Part shown: one piece after another, positions 1 to 13,079 of the stretch
How the letters are laid out: every line of letters starts with the position of its first letter
Position numbering within the stretch: position 1 is the first letter of the stretch
From: Scleromitrula shiraiana
Taxonomy: Eukaryota > Ascomycota > Leotiomycetes > Helotiales > Sclerotiniaceae
Length of the DNA: 64,000 nucleotides
Assembly (NCBI GenBank): GCA_028455995.1
Contig: JABELC010000001.1
Coordinates: 794,501 to 858,500, forward strand
Reading direction: 5' to 3'
Notes under the pieces: model-generated
Databases searched by the model: none
Seen by the model: only the letters and a program-made list of their open reading frames with translations
What the model was told of the DNA's origin: nothing
Position numbers and translations under genes: made by a program

Positions 1-2595
1 GTGAAAGGTAGTAATATCTCATCGTGGAGAAGGTCTCGGATGATCCACGGGTTTATGGATACTATTGACTGCCTGGTGCTTCCCTCACCGTCTTCGTATA
101 TACTCACGTACATACATACGTATCACCAATATCGCCAATATTGTCAGTGGATCATGTCAATTATTATATGATATACCTGGAGATAACCTTTCAATGGCTA
201 GAATACGACCAACGGATTCATGAGAAGGCGATATAACATCTCAATTTGCCTTCCATCAAGCCATGCGCCGGAAAGCTTCCCCATACGGTAGCTCGAAGGA
301 ATATATCACGTGATCTCCCAGGAATTCATCCTCTATTGTGGCTTGTCTCGCGCTCATTACCGAGTCATCCTAGTTGGCCATATGGCGTCCAGATTACACC
401 TAGATGCCGATCGATAAGGATCATTATACTCAATCCTTTGTCATTAAACTTTCGGAACATCCGCTGTTGCCAAATTACAGTTAGCAACAGCAACCTAGGC
501 GGCGGGGCATCTCCTAAAAAGGCTGCAATTGCGATTTCCTACTTTGGTCCCTGTTCGGAACCAATGGAGCTCAAACGGTCGTAAATAATTTCCTTTTCCG
601 AATTTGAGAATATTGTAATTCTCACGTTGGTCTTCATCAATTGCACGAACGAGCAAAGTGAATTGGTAATGATGGCGCTGCCGCCGTGGCGGTCAATTTC
701 GAATATCACTTTGGATTTTGATTCATATTGGTACATCATAATCCTGGACAAGGATTTGTTGTAAGCCAACACAACGGACAACTAATTGCTCCGACTTATC
801 GAAAGCTTTGATGCTCATTCCACCAGGAAAATTGAAGAAGACGTTATAGATGCAAACGCATCAAATCCATTCTGTTGGCGAGTCGATCCACGAGGTACGC
901 AATGCAAATCAACATGTTGGCTAATCGCCTCAGGTGCTTAGGGAAGCAAACGTCGCACATTTCAGACCGAGATAGTGTCGTAAGAATATGGGTTCAATAC
1001 ATTCTTAGGATAGTAGACAAGAAGCAGGTAGTCCACCTGTTGTTATGTCTTGCTCTCGGAATGAGAGTGACAAATTGTCAAGAGTGGCGAACAGTTGTGA
1101 GATAAAGAAGTAATGGCTGATTGCATGAATGCAAACCGTCGTATAGGGAACTGTTCCACCTTTAATCTACCGAAAGATATACATAATTGCTAAACCTGGA
1201 GGTCATCGTGCGGAATACATAGTCACGTGAAAGGTAGTCACGGACATGTAATTTCCAAGTTTCAGAGGCAAATGCATGAAACATGATTTGAAGGGTTTGA
1301 AAAGTTCTTTCTTGCACATTCTTACAAGTTTGCCTCAAATCGTCATACTTGGAATCAGAGCATCCGGTCATTGCAAAAGAGTTACTCGACTCCCCGATTG
1401 TTTTCCGGGAAATCTGAAGAAAATTTGATACTTTAGTGAGTATTAATGGGATGTATTAAGAGGGGGGCAGTAGCTGGTGTTATTAAGGCTGTTTGGTTTC
1501 GAATCAATGAAATCACTTTAGCTCTGAGCGGCGGGTGCTATTGAATCATCAACAAAATAATCATTCATTTTTGGGAACTCACGATACATGGTATTCTCAT
1601 GTGAAGCATGAGAAGTTGTCTCCTTCGATGTGTCTGAGTTTTGGTTGCTACAAAAATTGTTCTCAGGTGTTTCTAAAACTATCGGCAATAGCTCCCATTT
1701 TGGTTCGGTCTGCGAACGGGCTTCACTTCAAGTAATTTTGATGAAGACTAAATTGTGGATTCCCAGACAACCGCACGGCCATCGAAGAGTTTTGACGATC
1801 CACAGCCACTAGTACTTCTTTGGAAATAAGAGCGATTCGTGAATCCTGAAAACAATCATTGTTGTGAACATGACCTCTTTCTAAAATGATGCCGATACGA
1901 TCTAGTCATTGTTATGTGGGTAAGAAACAGAAATGAGCCAATCACAGCCGGTGAAACCAGTCGTCTAGTTTATAAAGCTGCCGGACTCTAAATACATGAA
2001 GCATCAGCCTTACATGAAATAAAAGGAAAGACGGAGAACCGAGGATTCCCAAGATCGTCTATGATCATACACCCCAGTGCTGCATGATCGTCGGAACAAC
2101 TATCCCATGTTTAATTGGACATCCTCGAGACATCATAGGAAGCTTTGGTTCTTCATACACTATGACTCCTTCTTGTTCGCCTTCTCTCGATCCAGCCAAT
2201 CGTAAGTTCGAGCGGCATCAAATCCAGGCTCTTTCCATACTTTCAAATCAACATCACGTCTCGGAGTAGTATCACCACAAGCTCATGCTTAGATGCATGT
2301 TTCCAAAGTTCAATGGAGGAAAACACTGCCCGGACCCACAATCTAGCAGTACCAAGGCGGCATCTCCTAACCAAGCTTTTTTGACTGTTTGCAGTAGTGG
2401 AGTCGTGTATAAAGATGACAGGAAATCCCACGAGAAATGATTTTCGTTCCTCATCAGCATCTTCAGTATCTTCAATTCACTTCTCTTTTCTATCTTTCAA
2501 TAATACCAGCCCGGCGCCGGTCGCTTTCATTTAATTTAACAATCCTTTAATAATATTTCAAGGTTTTAAAACTCAAACAACCAACTACATTCAAA
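1..2595. other. intergenic, no supported gene
   Basis: AT-rich spacer upstream of the gEgh16-like gene. Short open frames occur on both strands (for example a minus-strand frame at 539-781 and another at 1162-1371) but none shows a recognisable domain, a splice-supported extension or clear coding codon use. They could be remnants. A pyrimidine-rich stretch followed by an A-rich leader lies at about 2530-2595, just before the start codon of the next gene, as is usual for a fungal core promoter. Confidence 0.5.
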
Positions 2596-3546
2596 ATGCA
2601 ATACACATCAGCAGTGCTCCTTTTGGCCTTTGCCGCCACCAACGTCTTCGCCCACGGTGTTGTCACCGAAGTTCAGGGTGCCAACGGTGTTGACATGCCA
2701 GCTCTTTCAGGTATGCACTTTTACCTGTCGAAGCTGCTGCTTCTTCTTCTGCTTCCCTCCCCATTCTCTTCAGTTTTATCTCATTGACATTCTTATCTAG
2801 TTGCCGATAAAACTCCTCGTGATTGCCCAACTCCAGGCTGTGGAGCTGAGGCCGATACCTCCATCATCAGAGCTAACGAGCTTGGTACCTCCAAGGCTAC
2901 TGCTTTGGGCCGAACCAACGGTGGTGGACCAGTTGACGCATCCAAGATGATCTCCATGTTCATGGGTGGTGATGCAAACTCTACCGAAACCAAGGCTGCT
3001 CGTGAGATCCACGAGGCCAGCAAGGCTCGCCGTGCTCTCGTCGTCCGTGCCGCTGATGGTGGAGCCAAGACCCCCAAGGGTACCTCAGAGACTGGTGTCA
3101 AGGCCGCAGCTGGTGCTGGTGCCGTCTCCGGTATGCCAACTTGCGCTGATGACGGAACTGTCAAGATGACCTTCCATCAAGTCAACCAAGATGGCGCCGG
3201 ACCATTGACCGCCATGGTTGACCCCACCTCCGGTGGAACTGACCCAGCTGCTTTCAAGAAGGCTGCTGTCACCCAAAACGTTCCAGGTATCGGTATCGGT
3301 GGTCTCTCCGCTGCTCAAACCACCGATTTCCAAATGGCCATTCAAATGCCAGCTGGTATGACTTGCTCTGCTTCCGTTGGTGGTGCCAACAACGTCTGTG
3401 TTGCCAAGGTCCAGAACAGTGCTCTCGCTGGACCTTTCGGTGGATCCGTTGCATTCACCCAATCTGCTGGTGCCAAGAAGCGTGCCATCGAGTACAACCT
3501 CAGCAAGCGCCGCTTCGCTCGCGCTCTTGCCGCCGGCTCCGAATAG
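2596..3546 (+). CDS. secreted gEgh16/MAS-type protein (DUF3129 family)
   Basis: Two exons, 2596-2710 and 2801-3546, joined across a 90-base GT-AG intron, give about 286 residues. Residues 1-19 form a signal peptide (start MQYTSAVLLLAFAATNVFA) followed by HGVV, the usual mature start of this family. The body is Ala/Gly-rich with scattered cysteines (CPTPGC at about 46-51, CADDG, TCSAS, NVCVAK), as in gEgh16 of powdery mildew and MAS proteins of Magnaporthe, which are expressed during appressorium formation and host penetration. That role is known for relatives and only inferred here. The C-terminal tail carries basic clusters (AKKR and SKRR) that could be processed by a Kex2-type protease. Codon use is strongly biased to C-ending codons, which suggests high expression. 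Family assignment is firm; the molecular activity of the family is not known to me. Confidence 0.88.
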
Positions 3547-6500
3547 ATTTCTTGTCGGTTGGTGGGATTCTGAAGTAGTATTGTGGACAAACTAATGGTT
3601 ATGTGGTGGAACTAGAAATGTAATGACTATTTTATTGGGTGGAATGGATTTCCTATTATTTCCTTTGTTAAATTTACCCTGACGGTGGACCTATCTCCTC
3701 ATAGGGGTAGTGAGTCTGCGATTCCTTTCTCTTGGGGAGGTAGGGGGGTCTCATAGATATAGAAGTTGAATTGACATATACTTTCCTTTTATAAGTCTTC
3801 CAACAAAAGATGCTGTCGAGTACGCTCATTAATTAAACAATCCTAATTATGCTGATCAAAAACCACTGTTCCACTATTTCTTCTCTTGTAAATGTGATTG
3901 TAATATTATTAGTTTGTTTTCCACTTTATTGCTCCTCCCATTGCTCATCCATATGGATCGATTTCAAACTTCTAAATCGTGGTCTGCATGAGAAGTTACT
4001 TCGCTCAAACTTTGCCTACCAGTCTCTTGAAATGGTTCTGCACTATATACCTACTACTACATAGGTAGTTGAGCTAGTGAAACTCAAAATATTCCTTCAA
4101 CTCACATACAATACATGTACAGTTCCAACACTGGGAGTTCTATGTTTTATACATACATTCAAAAGTACATGAATATTTGTATTGTATACAGACATTCAGA
4201 AATGTTAACTCCAAAAAATTTCAAATATCTATGTTCTACACAGACATTCAGAGATTAGTTAGCCTGGTTTTATCCATGCTCCCACCTTCATACCAATTCC
4301 AAAAATCAAAAATCACATTCCTATTCTCACAACACATTAATATTCGTATTGCCTCCTATTGTTCTAAAACAATCAATTTTCCCTCGGTATTCGCACTCAT
4401 GTTCTTTCAAAGCATTAAGCATACTGCTAAGAACATTCCACGCAACTACTACTACTCTGCTTTTTGTATTGTTATCAGCGCAACCTACCTCCGAAAGTGT
4501 GTATTCCTCCCACCTAAAGGTATATCAATTCATGAAATTTTACCATGCTAATCTGTCCTTCTTAGTTCTAGTGATTGCAAAACTTACCGGGAAACATTTG
4601 CAAGGAATTCTCAAACCATCAATCGACTCGGAGAAGAATTGCACGGGGATTCCAATTAGATATCATCATATTCCAGAATTCATGAGCATTTTTCGCCTTT
4701 ACAGGGCACACACTTTTCTAGCTTGGGTTGGTATCTTCAATGTTGGTATCTTGATCATGGGAACTATGCAGTGAGCTTTATTTACCAATGTCACATAAAT
4801 CATATCTAACCGTCTCAATAGGAGTATAGAGATTTGGAGATTGAAAAAATGAGATATCTGCTCAGCAGAAAACAATTGCTGGGCTTGTGAAGGAGAAAGA
4901 AGGAAGAGTTTAAACTAGGCAAGTGGTGGGAAAGTACGCAGATAAATAGAATATGGGCCGATGCGGAAAATTGGCATAGTATTTGGGAGTATTTTGGATG
5001 TTTGGGGAACTGGGCTTTTGAGAATTCGAGAAAATATATTATAATCAATTAATTTTTCCAAAACTGATGCTTTATAGGGGTGTGATATCATATCTAGTCG
5101 AGCTGTATAAATTTTGAATCACCGTCTAGTTTACATGCAATCAAATTTATATGTTGAGGATTAAGATTTACAACGTTTGTATTCGCTGCTCTCATCACCA
5201 TCAACTTGTATCCTTCGCAAGCGGCTATTCTGCCTTCCACTGCCACTCGATGCTTCTTACAAGCCATTCCTCTTACCATCATTATTTGATATTTCTAGCA
5301 AACCGTTATCATTGCAGACATTCTATCACTCACTCAGTGACTCCGTTGACAACCGATATATAAAATCCTTAACTCTCGTGTACTTCTCGAACTTATTGGT
5401 TTAAAATTTATTTGGAATCAAACCCAAGACTGCCAATGCAACAACTCTAAATTTTTATGTTGGTTGTAGGTCTAGAGGTCACGTTATGATCATCGTCTTG
5501 AATTCTGTATGTATTCTTTCATAAATTCATCTGTTATAAGATGATATTGGGCAAGTGGGTCGAATGACCCGAAAATGGCCAGTAATCTAGAACCATCGGA
5601 TTTAGGAATAGAACTTCCAACTCGGAAATACATACAAAATATACCTGGTCTGTATTTCCAACGATCTTCGGCAACTGTAGATGCAGAGGTAAAGAAGATG
5701 ATATCCCGACTATTATTGCGGGAAATGCACCCCGTATCACAAGCTAAAGGACTAAAACCATGTTTTCCAAGAAGAGTCTGCCGATTTCCTTTCCCTTCCG
5801 CTGGGTCCTGATTTGTGGCTCCATTCATACCACTTGACAGTCTGGGGTGCATATCATGCATGGTTGAGAGAAAAAGATCGAAGTACAGTCCATGGTCCTG
5901 GTACCGTAAAACTAAAACGTCTTGGGATACAAGTGGTACAGTCCCAGAGAAACCATTGCATTTACAATCGGTCTGGAAAGAATCTAGATTGACTTGGTGC
6001 TTTCAATATCTACCATATATTTGACTACGTTTATCAACATCGATCGTCAATCTGTTTACATCCAAGAAACTGTATAGTACGAATACAGTTTAATGTGCTT
6101 CGCCCCAACTCACAACATGACGGGCGCACGGTTACTTCCCGATCTTATCATGTAGTAATCGCTGGATGAAGTATATATATGTTGTTACAATAAGTGGTAT
6201 ATAATCATGCATATGGCGAGTTGCAGAATCTCGTTTGATGTGATTCGTACACATAGATATTGTAGCACGAAACGTCCTATATCCTATGGGTAAAATTGAA
6301 TTCAATGTTGACTTAAAAGCGTACAAGAATTCGGATTGGTAGGAGAATACAAGTTTCAAACGGCCAGAAATGGAAAAGGATTCCCACGATGTATGCCATT
6401 AGATGACTATGTGAGAGAGAGAATGTAGCTGGTCATACTAAAATGGGGTTAGTGTCTATTCAATACATCGGCAGCTCTATTTAGTATTTTGACAGTTGGT

Positions 6501-7418
6501 AATTTTTAACGACATCCAACAACAAACACCTAAGAACGGAACTCTTACTTCATCAACATTTCCATACTCTTTTGAACTATTAAATGGAAGTTTTCTCAGC
6601 GATCATATATCATCCTTATTGTATTCTCCTTTTTCTATCACACAATATCACTTTACTTTTCCCTGTTCCACCTTAATCATTTTCTCTCAAATGCGTCAAG
6701 TTTTCATGTGGCTCGCCTACAAGAACAATACTAAGAATTGAAGGTATCACGAACAATGTCAAGAGATATCCACGTTTCTTTACAATGACAGTGCTTTCAG
6801 ACTTTATATCAGCCTCTTATTATGAAGATTTTAATTCTCACCATCTGACTGGCCAATGACTACATAGTAATTAGTCTAGGTTCAAAATGGCAGTTAGCTA
6901 TAATATTCATTTCCTTTGATTTATGTTTGAAATCTTCAAGTTTGTTATTATCATATTTCTCTTTCAAAGTTGACACCTCCTTTTCTTCATCTGAGCTATT
7001 CTCGATACCTCAACAATACTAAGGAAATCTACCATTGTTCTTAAATGTGAGCCCGACCGAGACTCTCATTCTAATTCTTCTTAATATCAATATCACTACA
7101 ATACTATCTAAGATTTTATACCCACAATATCATGGTGAAGTAATAAATTATTATTATCTCGAGACACTGTCGATGGGAGCACGACTTGGGATCTCGTTAC
7201 TATTTCAACCCCTCTTCAAACTTGGAATCTCCCCTTCCATAATTGATCTATCAACTCCTCTTCTTCTTCTACTACTATAATCGTTCTCCAATCTCTCTAC
7301 AACAACGATCTCCCCATTGCTTTCTACTTCCCAACAACTCACCCGTGGATCTATCCGAGAAACGAAATCCGAACCACTCAAACTATTTACCCCTTCTTCG
7401 CGATCAAGATTCATCAAT
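3547..7418. other. intergenic, no supported gene
   Basis: About 3.9 kb of AT-rich DNA. A minus-strand open frame at 5490-5861 (123 codons) and a plus-strand frame at 4177-4551 were examined. Neither gave a recognisable domain or a convincing spliced extension, so they are not called. The last few hundred bases (about 6950-7418) are pyrimidine-rich and probably contain the promoter and 5' leader of the receptor gene. Confidence 0.5.
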
Positions 7419-8616
7419 ATGTCTTCTAATAACTCATCCTTCAATCCGCTTACCCAAAACTTTACCATTCTCATGGCTGATGGCACTCCGGTTCCTGTTG
7501 TGCTATCAGATCTTGACGCTGCCTACTACTACAAAGTAGCTAGTTGTATCAACTATGGTGTTCAGGCTGGGGCTTGTTTAATGATGTTTTTCGCTGTTGC
7601 CGCTCTTACTAGAGAGAGGAAACGCAAAACCATCCTCTTTGCGCTCAACATTCTCTCTCTGATCTTCGGCTTTCTTCGCGCTCTTCTCTTCGCGCTCTTC
7701 TTCGTTAGCCCCTGGACCGAATTATACGCATCTTTAACATTCGATTTTAGTAGAGTGCCGAGATCTGCGTATGCTACTAGCGTTACTGCCAGTATAATTC
7801 CTCTCCTCATGACCATTACAGTCAATATGTCCTTGTTTCTTCAGGCATATACTGTATGCAAAGGCTTAGACAACCTCTATAGATACACTATGACTGTTCT
7901 ATCTGGCATTGTGGCTCTTCTGGCAATTGGCTTTAGGTTTGCAACCACAGTCACAAACTCGCAGTCTATATTGTCAGCTGTTTCTTACTTTCATATGGCA
8001 TGGTTGACGTGGGGTACACTCATCACGGAAACAATCTCAATCTGGTTTTTCTCTCTCATCTTCACTGGAAAGCTAGTCTGGACTCTTTGGAACCGTAGAA
8101 GAAATGGATGGAAACAATGGAGCGCCGTACGAATCCTCGCTGCTATGGGTGGATTTACTATGATTATACCTTGTAAGACCTTACTTTTTCTCACGAGTGT
8201 ACACAAACTAACTTGACACAGCAATATTCGCCATTCTCGAATACACAACCCCTGACACCCTTCCCGAAGCTGGCTCTATTGCTCTTACCACAGTCGCACT
8301 CTTGCTTCCGCTTTCCGCACTCTGGGCTAGTATGGCAACAGATCAAGAAACATCATCCCTCGATCTATCGCACCTTACAGGCTCCAATGGTTCTAGTAAT
8401 TACTCGCGTAAGCCATACGGTAGCGATACTACTGGTCCTTCATCGAGACTAGATTTCCAATCACGAAAAGGCAGTGATGCTATACAGCAGACAACTACGA
8501 TTGACTCTGTTGTAGATCATCAGACAAGATCTGCGGCACGAGATAGCACGGAGCTGGATCTTGAGGGTATGGGTGTTCGCGTTAACCAATCTTATGGTGT
8601 GCATCCGGTGGTGTGA
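7419..8616 (+). CDS. ste2: Ste2-type alpha-pheromone receptor (GPCR)
   Basis: Two exons, 7419-8172 and 8222-8616, with a 49-base intron containing CTAAC, give about 382 residues. The start at 7419 (MSSNNSSFNPL) is preferred because it opens the N-glycosylatable extracellular tail (NNSS, NFT); the upstream frame is open but has no family resemblance. Seven hydrophobic segments follow, with basic intracellular loops (TRERKRK after TM1; WNRRRNGWKQW in loop 3). The intron falls just at the start of TM6, and splicing restores the family's conserved Pro-Ser (IIPSIFAILEY), then TM7 with PLSALWAS. The hydrophilic Ser/Thr-rich C-tail of about 80 residues is a usual target for phosphorylation. In known fungi this receptor binds alpha-type peptide pheromone, signals through a heterotrimeric G protein to the mating MAPK cascade, and can also guide hyphal chemotropism. 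Confidence 0.93.
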
Positions 8617-9134
8617 ACTTACGTGGTGAGAACGATTGTATTGTATCTCAGGCTGGCTTGGGGATTGCTAGATGGTATCGAGAAGATGTTGGTGAGAAAT
8701 ATTGGACAGGCACATAAGTGTGCAAATCGAACATAAATTTCTTTTCTTCAGATATATTTACGCATGGAAGTGCATGATAATAATTCAAGTCTCTTTTCTC
8801 AATAAGAAATCATTTTCATCTAGTTAATTTTTCCTGTTCTTTCTGATGATATATGCTTTTGCAAATGAACAGCAAGTGCCAACCATAATAGTTTCCCTTT
8901 CTCTAAATTACTTCGTACAATAAGGAAAGAACGCTCTTACAGCTGATTTTATATCTACTGTGTAGGAAAATCTCAAATAAGATCAAACATCATACAGTCT
9001 CTCGTTCAAAAACCTCTTCGCACAACATAACTATTACATTGCCTTATAACGTCACCTATATATCTGTGTTTGTTGTATCATGTTTGAAGGATAATATTTA
9101 CTCTAAGAAAACGCGCAACGCATCCGTAGAAATC
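8617..9134. other. intergenic spacer
   Basis: AT-rich spacer between the 3' end of the receptor gene and the next start codon. Nothing beyond probable 3' and 5' untranslated sequence is seen. Confidence 0.5.
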
Positions 9135-12112
9135 ATGTCATATTATGGATCCTCGAGACGTCCAGGACACCGCTCAACTACTACAAATCATACCAGTCGC
9201 AGATCAAGATCTAATGTTTCCTCGGTCGATAATCCGCATACGCCTTCTCGTGCACCAAAACAGAGGGAATGGCATACTTCGTACCGGTTAGTGATTTCTT
9301 TCCTAGCTAAATTCGCGAGATTCATTTTGCAGTATACATACTAAATGTATCACATAGTTCGAAACCCACAATAACTACAGCACTCCGCTGTCTAGTTGGG
9401 AAATTCGAGGCGCTCGACGCTGTCAGTCTTCCCTACGAAGTCCCTTCATTACAACCCGCACCTTTGCATTCTGTTCGCAATTCTCCCCGGAGAAGAGGCG
9501 GAACCAATGATACCATACAGAAACGACTATCGACAATATTGAGCCCAGGAAGTAGGAGTTTATCTCGAAATGAAGATATATCCATTGACGAAATTTTGGG
9601 GCATCCAAACGGTTTGGAACAACAGTCATTTTCGAACGAAACACCTAGTAGCACGAAATCAACCCTGATACGATCGGCAGGAAGACAACAACAGTTGCGG
9701 CGATTGAGAATGTCGCAGCATCCATTTAAACCTGGTCAGACATTGTCGAAAAGTGAGGGTCGTGTGGTTTCTTCAACGCCGTCTGTTAGACATAGAAATA
9801 TTGCTAAACATGGCATTCCAACATACGGATTGAAGGCGAAAGTTCCCAAGAATCCAACAGGTTCAATAAGAGATAAAATCCGATTTTTTGATGGAAACGT
9901 AGATCGTAATAATGAATCACATGTTCCTGATATCTCAAAATTTACGAAACAAGATCCTTTTACGTCGAATCCAAATGATACTCCTCGCAATACTGGCTCT
10001 TCGCGTACATCATGCGTTACTGGAACTACGACACCGATGTTTAAGATTCCCCTTGGTGATCCTGAAACGTATTCAAGATCATCGGGAAAATCGAGAGAGA
10101 AAGGCACTTTATTATCGACTAACCCTTCAACGTCCAGGAAGCAGAGGAAAATATTTGGAGAAGCCGAGAATCCATTTCTGGTAACCAACGGATCGCCAGG
10201 AATAAAGCCATCTGTGGCTGTTTCGCCTAGTACTTCTCCGACAAGATTGATGACATATCAGAAGTTTTCTTCCACCTCAAAAGGTATGTTTCTAACTTAT
10301 TCTGCTGGACTATTTTCTATACTAATACTTAACTTAGACCAAACACCCCCTAGAGGACGATCGCTAGCTCGATATGAAATCAATCATGAAACACCTACTC
10401 ATAACAAAGATATGCCTCGACTGACACGACCACGAGGAAGAACAACCCCCAGTAGTAAACACATCCAAAGTGGTATCTACAAAGATATTATCACACGACG
10501 AAACCAAATCGGCGAGAAAATCGAAGCAATCTATCAAGCCAAGAGTCAACAACAAAAAGCGCAAGGCCAAGTTCAAAATGCCCAAGAAGGAATACATGAG
10601 TTTTCATTGATGAGAAAATCACATACATACGCACACCATAGAGGATCATACTCAACTAGTCCGAGAAGACCCCAACTTCTTAAAGATAGTACCTCGTTTA
10701 GATCAAGATCTAAGGTGGCAGACATGAGAATGGTTTTTGATGGTGGTGCTTCATTTGCTTCTGTCACTGGTTTGCTCGATGATCAAATTTCAACCCAAAC
10801 TCATACTCAAGCAACTAATGCTTCTACGGATGACATGAGCAGAACTCCGGTATCTACGTCGAAGGTGGTCGGTGAGCGGAAAGAGTTATCTTCACATCCA
10901 CCCCCTGCTCCGCTGCCTCCTAGTTTTCCTCCTTCGGTCAGAAAGACTGGACAAGTGTCTGGGCAGCAAACTCAGATTTCGGAGAGAGCGCCAGTCCAGA
11001 AAGAGATACACCAGAATCAGACACCACAGAAACAGACAACTCCAGAATTTGAAGGTCGTCTCCAGAGATCTTCCACTCTGCCGATGCCTGACCCGGCACC
11101 TCAAGATAGACCAAACCCAACCGGCAGACGAACAGTGCCAATCGTAAAACCAGGGCCAATAAAGGGTATCGAGGTAGCGAACAAACTCAAGTTATTCGAG
11201 AGTATTTCCCAAGGCACCGCAAATACGGATGGAAGAAAAGGGGCAGATTTTGACAATTACAGCAAGATCAGTAAAGCATTGTTCGAAGATCGGCGAGGAT
11301 ATTTCGAAATGAGTCCCGCTAGGGAGAGTTATAAAGACTCAAATAATAATACTAACACTGAAACAACCTCAAAGTGGAAAGGAAAGGCGAAAGAATTGGG
11401 TGTGGCAGGTCTAACGGAATTGGATGCTCAAATTGTGATTGATGAGGTTACCACGACAGATGCTACATCGCCTTCGGATTTGGACTCGCCCACAGAACCT
11501 AGTTCGATGATTAATCGTCGCTCGATTCCGGTAGGTACGGCACATGGGAGGTTGAGGCTAGGAAAGAGAAATTTTGTGGTGGGGGCTTGGGATGATATCC
11601 ATTGTGCTCCGCTGGTTCCGATTGAGACGAAGGTCAGAGGGGAACAGAAGGGAAAGGAGAGGGAGAGGGGGAGAGAAAGGCAGAAAGAGAAGCCGATTAG
11701 AGTGCAGGTGGGAAGGTCGGAGTGTTTGAAGAGGGATACGGATGGGGGGAGTGATGATGGGTGGTGTGAGTATGAGGATAGCGGTATTGAGAGGGGGAGG
11801 CAAAGGGAGAGAAATGGTGGTTGGGATGGAAGAGTGAGGGGGAATGGGGTTCGTGAGGAAGAGGAAAGTAGTTGTGAAGACGAAGATGAGTATGTGCGGG
11901 GGCGAAGTGAGAGGGAGTTGGAAATGGTGGTTAAGGAGGCGGAATGTGGATTGAGGGAACCGAAACCGCTGAGGGTTATGGAGATGAAGAGGATGATGTT
12001 GTTGTGCAGGGAAAAGGAGATGGAGAAAGAGAAGGAGACGGGGAAGGAAAAGAAAAGGGAAAGGGAGAGGGATAAGGATAGAGGTAAAAGGAGATGGGTA
12101 AGGGAAGATTGA
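9135..12112 (+). CDS. large low-complexity basic/charged protein, function unknown
   Basis: Three exons, 9135-9286, 9358-10283 and 10338-12112, give about 950 residues. Intron 1 (71 bases) has a CTAA branch site and ends CACATAG. Intron 2 is only 54 bases, a multiple of three with no stop, so retaining it would add 18 residues without breaking the frame. The N-terminus is Ser/Arg-rich and includes a short ordered-looking segment (TTALRCLVGKFEALDA). The middle is Pro/Gln/Ser-rich, with PPPAPLPPSFPPS near residue 470. A segment around GIEVANKLKLFESIS looks conserved. The last 150 residues are very rich in Glu, Lys and Arg (repeated KEKE, RERER) and may form a charged helix or coiled coil. No catalytic motif, signal peptide or membrane segment was seen. 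I do not recognise the family. A cytoskeletal, spindle-pole or nuclear scaffold role is possible but unsupported. Confidence 0.75.
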
Positions 12113-13079
12113 ATGATCGGGCGAGGTAGATAGGTAGGTTTTTGAGATGATGCTTATTAGGATATTTGATATGAGTGTGAAACGAAACGGAACGAAACGG
12201 AAACAGAAATACAAATTCAAATTCAGAAGAGAAAACATTAAATAATAGAAAGAAAACAGAAAACATTAGGGTTGTTAGATCATAATGTCACTCACCTTTT
12301 AGTTAGTCACTTACTTGATATTGTGTAATTGGTGAATTGCGGTGTAGTGGAATGATGGCATTCAGACAGAGAGATACGGAAAAGGAAATGTCGATATTCA
12401 TAAGAAACACTCGAAGAGAAAGAACTAACCCTTTACTTCTTGAAAAGTGCTTTTGAAAACTTTCAAAATATGGATCATAGTTTCTATCCCGATTGCGTTG
12501 AAATCCCACTTAGATCATCGAGGTCAACACGATAGGTTTTCATGCATGCACGACATGACCATGTAAAGTAAAAACCCACCCGTTCCTCAGCCTTGCATGC
12601 CCCATCACCAAAGCGACCAATTAATAAGTAGATTTCCACCGGCAAAAGTCTTGACCGCGGCCGCTTCATACAAGGACAGCTTTCAATTATCTCGAAACTC
12701 AATTCCAAAATATCTGAGATATACATAAACGTCCTTTTCACAACTTTCTTCTGTGTTACGAAAGAATTCTTCAATGGCGATTCTTTTATGAAGAAGGGGG
12801 AAATAAAAATTTATAAAATATTTGCGAATTGTTATTTTTCTTCTATTCTTTCATACATTCTTTTATCGATTAGTTACGGACAGTGCATAGTTACATACAG
12901 TGCAGTGCGATACCTACCTAGGTACCCAAAAGTAATTGCATGTGCATGCGCATGTGAAGTGAAGCTTGGGTGGAAAGAAAGTAGGGAAAGAAGGGGAAAA
13001 ATTTAAATTTATCTTGCGTGCGCCGAATCGAAGGGTTGATAAGGAAAAGGATTCAATACTATACATACACTCGGACAAG
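12113..13079. other. intergenic between convergent-looking 3' UTR and ERV41 promoter
   Basis: No coding sequence supported. It holds the presumed 3' end of the large charged-protein gene and the ERV41 leader. An A/G-rich stretch around 12170-12270 repeats AACGGAACGAAACGG-like units. Confidence 0.45.

Noticed and set aside
5490..5861. Minus-strand 123-codon frame as a gene
   Set aside because: No domain, no splice-supported extension and no clear coding bias; kept only as a note in the intergenic entry.
11558..12238. 226-codon minus-strand open frame opposite the 3' end of the large charged protein
   Set aside because: It is the antisense of a purine-rich Glu/Lys/Arg repeat. The product is Leu/Pro/Phe low complexity with no family resemblance.
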